Source of the DNA: Gavia stellata
Taxonomy: Eukaryota > Chordata > Aves > Gaviiformes > Gaviidae
Length of the DNA: 64,000 nucleotides
Assembly (NCBI RefSeq): GCF_030936135.1
Contig: NC_082595.1
Location: 80,262,135 to 80,326,134 of the forward strand
Direction of reading: 5' to 3'
Under the pieces are notes generated by a model that saw only the letters and a program-made list of their open reading frames with translations, did no database searches and was not told where the DNA came from. This document shows positions 50,601 through 59,600 of the stretch, one piece after another (the first letter of the stretch is position 1; each line of letters starts with the position of its first letter). Made by a program: the position numbers and the translations under genes.

Positions 50601-53600
50601 GATCATCTGCCACCTGTCAGTGTTCCCAAATTAAGCTATTTCTCATTTAGGGCAGCCATATAATGGCTTTAGGCACTTTATGACTGTCAGTAAGCCACTG
50701 CACAATTAAATTGGAATATCAACTGACAGTTGTAAGAATAATCTCTCATTCCACTTTCTGCAGAAGTATTTTAGTAATTTAATGTATTGAACAGTAATTA
50801 GAAAAGTGGTTTTCTATTAAATTCTTTCCAACCAATACTTCCACTCTGGCTAAAGATTTTAATATTGTCCCCAGTTTTAACGGAATTACCTTTTGCTCTG
50901 AGTATGAGTTTTACTCATAAATCTGACCTAAATGCTAAGATAATAAATATAATTGTTTATTCTGTTCACTTTATTAATCTTTACCCCTTTTACAGGAAGT
51001 AAACCAATTCAGAATAATACGAAACCATAGACAGAAATAAGGAAGGCAATGTGTTTAAATCCTTGGGGTAATCTTACTTTCCCTGTTTATTCTCATTTGC
51101 TCTACACACACTGTCCTTTCCAGCTCACAATATAACATTATTAAAACTTTGCTACAGATTCTTACAATTTTCACCTACTCTTGTGAGTTAAGAGTGATTT
51201 TTGTAGAGCTAATAATCTGTGCAAATTAGTATTATCATCCTTACTTACTTGTGCAAATGGTAACACAAGGACAAAAAGAACATAAGCAAACAGCAGAACT
51301 CTATCCTGAGGCATCCCATACTACTGTGCTTTGATGGCTGATTGCTATAATACCACCCACAAAAGGAACACCTACGATAACCTTTGTGTACTGCTTCACA
51401 CACCACACTTCTACAGCTTGGTGAAACTGCACAATACATACAACTTCTCCTGGCAGTCCCCTGGGTCCGACAGGTCCTGGAGGTCCTTGCAGTCCCTGTG
51501 AAATGATGTAGTACATACTTGAGATAAAAGACAATGCACCTGTTGTAATTCAGTATAAGGCATTCTTATATATAAATAAATTAAATCATCTGGCATGAAG
51601 AATTATATTCTACATGGAATAAAAAGTATGGTGTTTGCTTACTCTCCTTTAATCTAATGTTTAGTCTTTCTGACTAATACATACAAAATACAAAGGATGT
51701 ATACAAAGTAAATATAAGTAAACACAAAGGCACTGCCTAAAGGGAAAGACAAAACAAAAGGGGTAAAACAAGGAGATTTCCTCCCTCAAAGGAGAGATCT
51801 AGAAGTGATTTGTGAACTATGTGATAAGTGCTTCTTCTCTTTTTGGAATAGATCCCATCACAAGGAGTCCAGAGCACTGAAAAAAAGGAGGATTGCGATG
51901 TATAGATGAAAGGATGACTTAGTGCAAACCCTAATGATCCTTTGGATCTCTACAAGCCTCTTGTGGAAGGTATACAGTGTAAAGGTGACCTAGATTTCCA
52001 CTGCAGTAACAACAATTATTTCAACGGCTCAAACCAAGGAAGGACATTAGCTTCCAAAAAGCAGTCTAAGGAGTTAGAGTGGAGAATCATTTTTAAGACC
52101 ACTGTTTTGTGGACACTATAGCTGCATCTATTCCTCCTGGGACTTCTTTTGATGATCTAAGGAACTTGGGTACTACCATATCCAACATGAATAGTGTTGT
52201 GTGGAGGTTACATTTTCATGGTTTCCAATTCTCCCTTTATTTGATACAATTCAAGGCATCATGAGAGATCCTCAACAACAAATGATGCTTCAGTTACTTT
52301 CTTCAAAGCAAGGCAATGACTACTTTAACATTACCTGCAGTCTCATAGGATTACACATAGGAACTGCTAATGTACTGGAAGTGGTTATGACTTGCCTCAC
52401 TGATAGCTAAAGAGAATACACCCAGTCACTGGTGGATTTGTAATTGCAAAATGGGTGCTCATACTCCTGAGTGACCAAATAACATTTGTGCTTTGCATTA
52501 ATATTCCTTGCTGAGTGATGCTGAGATCACAAGAATTTTATGAACTAAAAGTAAAATAGCCATGATCCATGCACAAACTTTTGAAATATATATATTTGCA
52601 TTCTCTGTCTTTTCATACTAGCTAAGGAGTTGATAGCATGCAGAGTCCTCTTAGATAACAGCATACAATGTAATGGCTGTTAATACCACAAAAATACCTT
52701 TCACACACCTTTGATCCTGGATTTCCAGTAAGACCAGGTGGTCCAGGGTCTCCTGTTTCACCCTAATGAGATTGAGAAAAAAAATCCAAATTTACTGTTA
52801 TGTCTCCCAGTACCAGCAATGTACACCAGCGATGTATATAGTGTGTACAAGTCAAAAAATACCTTATTTCCTTTTGATCCCTGCATTCCAGTTTCTCCCT
52901 GAAAACAGCAGGTATGACCATAAGAAATTAAAACTTTAACTAACATCAACTAAGAGTTTAATTTGCTACCTTAAAATATTATAATATAGTTTGCAAACTT
53001 AACAAACACAGAGAAAGCATTAAAGAATTTTTGATGCCTTGTGGAAACTCTGAAAGGCACTCCTCTTTCAAACTAATTTTGTTCGCAGGTTTTCCTAGTG
53101 TTTTGAAGAAAAATCGTTTGAAACCGTCACATTTGCTTAAGAGCTTCTCCAATCCTATTCTTCACCACTAAATAACTACTGGTGACATTATTACAGTATG
53201 CCTTATTTTGGTTATTATAATACACTAATCACGAGTAACTGAGCAACCTTCAGTTGTGTAAACAATGTAACTAGCTTTTGTCAAACGTCACAAGAGAGGA
53301 CAATAGTTAATTAAAAATAAGCAACACACGTAAACAGACTCGAAGAATGAGTGTTCTGAAAATATCCCCCAAAATAACAAAAAATTATGCACACATAAAT
53401 GACTCTAAGAAAACTGCCAGATGTTAAATGCCACACTGGAAACTGGTAAAACAATTAAAGTAATACAGTTCAGCCCACATACAATTTTGTGAAATAACTG
53501 AAAGAAAGAAAGAACCTTCAGGGAACAAAAAAAGCATGTACTTTAAACTCAGTTCATGGACTGTATCAACTACAGAAATGGTGCAGAACAGGCCATCTCC

Positions 53601-56600
53601 GTTTTTTATTTATAACCTGTGTGAACCTGATGGACATGTAAGAAGGAGACAATAATTAACATGCTGCCCTACAAAATCACTGAATCTAATGAAAGTGTAC
53701 AAAGAAAAGAATTACAGCATGAATACAATATGAAAATCACATCAGATGTATATTATTCACATCATCAGTTCAAAACACAGCTATACTTACTGGATCTCCC
53801 TTGTCCCCTTTTTCAGAAGGCTCTCCCTATGGAAACATAGGGAAGAGGTTAACAAATTTATTTCAAATGGTAAATAGTATATATGTCTGGTTTTGGTGAA
53901 GAACCCTTGAGAGTGTGGGGTTTTTTTCCTAACCCATATAAAATATAAATATATGGACTACAAAAGTTTACTTGAGGGATGACGTTGATTTCATGAGAAG
54001 ACCATGACTACAGAGACAAAAGAGAATTTTACCATGCGTGATCCTCTCAAGAAGAAGCACAAGGGAGGGTCAGGAACATTAAATAAAGAGACAGTGACGA
54101 TGCATTTAGGCAGTGTACAAATCTGACAACTTCTCAAACACAAGTGCTTCATAACATACAAAATCATGAATCTGTCATATTGACAGAATAAAAAAGCTTC
54201 TGCCTCTATGAAAACTGTTTATGCACAAGGATATGACCAAAGAAACCAGCTGGAAGCCTAACAACTGAATAGCAAAATGCCCATTATTCAGTGGGTGAAG
54301 AACTGGGTACATCACACGTTCCTAGAAAAACACAATATACACCTCTTACCCAGTAACATTCCTGCCCCTCAAATCTTTCTGGAAAATTTAAGATTAAACA
54401 AAAAGCTATTAAATTAGGAAATTTATTTATAAATTTCAGTAATTTAAAGACTCCTGCTATTTCATATAGATATTGAAGATCACAGTTGTAACTTGAAAAA
54501 GTATGAATGGTGTCTAATTCATGAGGCAATCACTGGTCATAAACTTACATAAACATAATTTGAAACTGGCATTCAGTAAAAGACTGAATGTGTTTAAAGT
54601 TAAGGAGTTTGTGACCTGTTGGAACAGGGAAATTTACTTGCATATGTAAATAACTCTCTCAAGGAGGGGCTTGAGTAAATTACTAAGGACATTCACAGAC
54701 TGACAGCTTTTCCTATGCCCAAATATATTTTCTTGACTCTGAGTATATTTTCCAAGATTGGATTCATAATCAGTATGTTCAGCCACCTTCCAGTATCACA
54801 CACAAGCACAGAAGTAAGGAATTGATTTACCTTTTCTCCTTTTGCGCCGGTCATTCCCAATTCTCCTTTTTGACCCTTTTAACAAAATAAATTACATTTA
54901 AAACCTTTATATTCTAACAAATGCAAATAAACTCATCCTCTCCTATAATTGTGCTTTGTTCTGTGTAAGACACAAAAGGCTTAACTTTTATGCAACAGAA
55001 ATTTGAGATTTAATGATTTCCAAATTAATTTAAATCACTGTTTTCTTTAGCAGATCTGCATGCTACTCAGTAAAAAAAACCACCCCACTGTCAATCCTAT
55101 GACATATACAGAGCATTTGTCTGTTTCCTTCCAGGTTTAATAAGCATCCAATCATCAAAAATTCATTCCGCTGTTTCAACAGGACAGATGCCTATAAACA
55201 ATATACTGTCATATGTTGTGGATTCAGAATCTGACCTCCATGTAACTTTTATAGGCTGACGATAAGTATTTTTAGTACAGCAAGTCCCTTTGTTACAGAG
55301 AACCTGCTTTAAATATTCATAATTTACTATTAAAAATATTTTCTGAATTTCAACTTTTTTTAGAGTCTTTTCCCCCTAACTGGCAGGCCAGCTCCTTTCA
55401 CTTCTCCTCAGACAGTGTTACAGAAACCACACATAATTCTTCCTGCATTTTCCCTTTCTGGCTATCACAGATTAGAAGACAAAGGCTCACGTGCTGCACC
55501 CGCAGGATGGCACAATGAGTTGGATATTGGAGTACACACATCAAAGAGCCAGTCATATCTAAAATCTATTCCTTCAAAGACCGTTGTGATAAATCAAATT
55601 AAAGATACTGTGTTAACGGTGGCAGAGACAGGTTAGATAGGAGCTTTGAAATTTCTCCATATTTCATCCAAAATGCTTACAACATCTCCTTTCTGGCCTT
55701 TAGATCCAGGGGTCCCAAGTAATCCTAGTAGTCTTGTATCACTCTGGGAAGAAATATCACCACAAAGATCAGAGAACAGAACATGTCACCATTTATTTAC
55801 AGTAACAATTTATATACCATAATAATTTCATGTAATTTACCAGTATGTAAATTCAGAAGTCCTAATTTACTACTAGAAAGGGATACTAAATGCCTATGCA
55901 GTGCATTTAAGTAATGTATTGCAGCAACACATCCTTTGTCATGCATTCATACTCCAGTCAGACTAGCAGATGAACAAAAGCATAAAAGGGAAATGTCTGT
56001 GTTGAGTATTGCTATGCAAATCTGTGATTTTTTTTTTCTTAACTCAATGCAAAGAACATATTTTTATGCTTATTATTACAGTACATTTCTCAAGTATGTT
56101 AGAAAAGAACAATAAAAATCACTTCTCTCCTATGACAAAAACACAAGCTTTTTACTTTTGAGCAGCATGAAATGTAAAATTGAACTAATTTAAGTCTACT
56201 ACAGTAGTGAGACAGGAGGAGAGGGAATGAGTATGATCAGCAGGCTCCTCACACTGCTCCTCAGAGAAAACAGATTTAAGGACCAGGGGTTCAGGTTGTA
56301 TACTTGCTCAGGTATTATTGCACTGGATCTAGTTACTCTTCTGTACAAGGTAAAGACACAATAAAATAAAAAGCAAATGGTTTCCTCTTCACAAAGCCAG
56401 GCTCAGACTACCTACGGGGAACATGTTTCCTTTTAATGACAATGGAAAAAGCAACAAAACCAATGACCCTGAAAAATAAGCTCGAGTTTGGACCCAAGGA
56501 GTCCAGGTCCTAGAACATCTGCCACTGGGCTGAATGGAAACCCTGAGCCAGCCAGCTCCCCTTTTGCCATGTTCCAGTTTCCGTATCTCTAAAATGGGAA

Positions 56601-59600
56601 AACATCATGATGAATAAAAGTGCCATTTACACTCTGTTAATATTTTCAGAAGTTGATAACTGAATATAATTCATAATTATTTTATAAAAGTTAATATCCT
56701 GAAGGATCTTTTTCAGTGTTTAGGGTTCGTAACACTGTTACTACCTTAACTATGAAAATCAGCTCCAGAGCAAGAAGCAGATACCCAAAGAAGGGAACCT
56801 GAGCATTGCTGAGAAGTAGTTGACTACTGCTTGACTGAGAACAATCTAGGTGTCTGTTATTATGAGTATACTGTGTTACAATGTATTCTGCATTTCTTTT
56901 GCATACATGAAGGAAAAAAAAAGGGTATATAGACCAAATAACTACTTTTATGCTCTTTACATATTTATAGATCATTTGCTCTTTACAATAAATTGTAAGT
57001 AAAATATGCCAAAGAAAAAAAATCTTTAAAAAGTTATAATGGATTATTCAAGAATATTCTATAATTTTTATGAATTATAATGATTTTGAAACATTTCCTG
57101 AGCAGATTGTGAGGTAGTGTCAATTGCTTTGTGCTGTGGTTCATTTTTATTTTTACATGTTGGAGAACATTTTAGATTAAACTGATCTGTATGCCCTTTC
57201 CAAAGAGGTTCAGAAGCAGGTTTGACTGAAGTGACCTTACATCTATGTATGGAAAACTGGTACGTAAAAAAGATGACAAGCAGAGGCCTTGAAAGCCCAG
57301 GCAAAGGATGATAACAGAGGCCTAAGAGTGTATAAACACAAATCACGAGGCATCATTTACCAGCCACTTAAGGAATGTAACCTACAGGGCAGGGCAGAAG
57401 CAGTTTCTTGGCAGAAGAAAGAGAAGAAAATGTACGTCTCGAACACACACACACAAAGCATCTCATTTACACTGAAAGCGCAAAAGATATCACAAGAAGG
57501 AATATAAAAATAGTCACACGCCTCGCAAGAACAGGCACAAAGGAAGAACAATGAGGAAAGCAATGCTTCAGCGCTGCCTCTCACCCCGTTAAGGATCAAT
57601 GCTACTACTTATCCTCAGCAGGTTCCCCTCACCTTCATTAAAGAAAGACTGCTGATCTTGGTTTGCCATTCAGCGTAATTTGCTGTTGCAATCAGCAACT
57701 GTATTTATAGTGCTCTCTTTCACTGTATACATGGATCAAGTAAATTATGCTTTAAAAGACTTGCATTCCAGCCTTCTTATGCGATAAGGTGATTGACACT
57801 GAGCCAGAAAACACTTGGTTATATATTATATAACCACATTGTGCAATTACAACTACTCATTGATACCATACAGAAGTCAGAAGAATGTTACTAATTATGA
57901 TGGGTCTTAAGATCTCTCTCACTGATCTCTCACATTTCTTGGTAGCATGATTCCTAGAAACGCCAATGCAAAGAAGCCATACTAATATCCTCAGAAAAAA
58001 AAGATATTAAAAACTCTATAGCAACAAAAACGTGGTCTCAATTTAAACACTTAAAAAAACAAAACTGAAAGAAGACCTCGTGAGATCCTTGAGAACATGC
58101 ATTTCGTCGTTGGAAAATGCCAAGATCATTTCCTGTGGTGTAAGGAATCTCAAAAACCTCAGAATATCACTGAAGTATCATCTTACACATGCAAATAATC
58201 AAGGCACATCGCAAATTATATACTGGAATGTTAAAGATTGCTCGGTACCTCCAAGGCACATTGAACAAAATCAGAACTCTTTACACCACGTAATATTGTG
58301 GGGAAAAAAGGAAAGTTACTGGTGCCTAAAGGAATAATCAGTGGCAAAGCAGACAAGCTGTCCTTGTCTTTGATGACGTCTTTGATGTCTTTGTCATGTC
58401 CTTGATGGGAATATACCATTCCCATCATAAAATATATAGAAACTAATACATTTGCTCTAGCAGTAGGAGACTTAAGTTGACTCTAGGAAGACCTGAACAC
58501 GTAGTTACAGAAAGTTTGCATATTTAAAACCTGCCACTTGAATCAGAAAGCCATCTCCTCTCTCATCTAAAACCAAACAGCATTTCCTTGTTGAACAGTT
58601 AATTGCTCATGACAGAGTCATTAAAATCTTCAAACTAGACAGCTGAAGAAAGAAGAAAGTTGGCAAGCTGTACAGGATTTAAAAGATGATTAATTTATAG
58701 ACACAGAGCAGCTGGTCTACATTTTTCCAAAATATTCTTAATTAGGAAATATAAGACACCTTAGAAACTCTTAGAGCCTTACACTGATAAGAAACATGAT
58801 TTTTGGAGACAGATGCTTGCCAATTCCTGAAGATCACCGCTGTTTGTATTTCCTCCTGCATAATTAACCTTAAAGGGACCATCAGGGCAAAAGAGATTCA
58901 TAGTTCAGAGGTGGGGAATGAGTTACAATAAATATGGTATTCATAGAGGAAACAGGGCTGGTTATCAATGAAAGCTGTCTTTGGCAGGAAAAAGAAACTG
59001 GTAAGAAAACAAAAGGTGTAAACCCAAAATTTAGAAAACTTCAACACATACATATGAAATGGCAGACAAAACCCAGAAACTAAGTCTCCAGGTATGAAAA
59101 TGTCCCTAGCCAGGGCAGCATATAAAACTACGTTTAATTCCTAACACATGTTCTAAGGTGATATAGTGATTTGGAATGGATTAAATATCAAAAATATCAG
59201 AGAAATCACTTCAGTGGTAAAAGCAACTGGAAAGATATGTTTGACATGAATTTCGCTCCAGAATCCCTACTAAAAAAAAAAAATTTGGTACTCATCTGGA
59301 TATGTTATATAAGAAAAATAACCCAAATTCAGCTGTTCTTTATAGTTACACATTTCAATATTAAGAGAGATGAATGTCTTCCAGGTTTGACCTGCATGAC
59401 TTGAGGCATGAAACACACAGTAAACTTTGTATTAAGCAAATACTCCTGTAATAGTGCTTCATCAGTCTTTGAATGAAAAACGATTTTCTATTCAGATCAG
59501 TTACATACTCACTTTGGCACCAATTAAGAAAACTTGCGTGACCTTGGAATCACAATGTCAATGCCTTACAGTGGCAGATACTAACACCGCTTAAATGATT

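Larger units (their letters stand above)
46875..51441 (-). other. COL19A1: COL19A1 intron (4.6 kb) with GC-rich repeat block
   Basis: AT-rich from 46.9 to 49.1 kb. From 49.2 to 50.5 kb composition becomes GC- and pyrimidine-rich, including the tandem repeat (49.52-49.92 kb) and a C/T-rich run (50.2-50.34 kb). A (CA)n lies at 50.58 kb. Confidence 0.8.
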
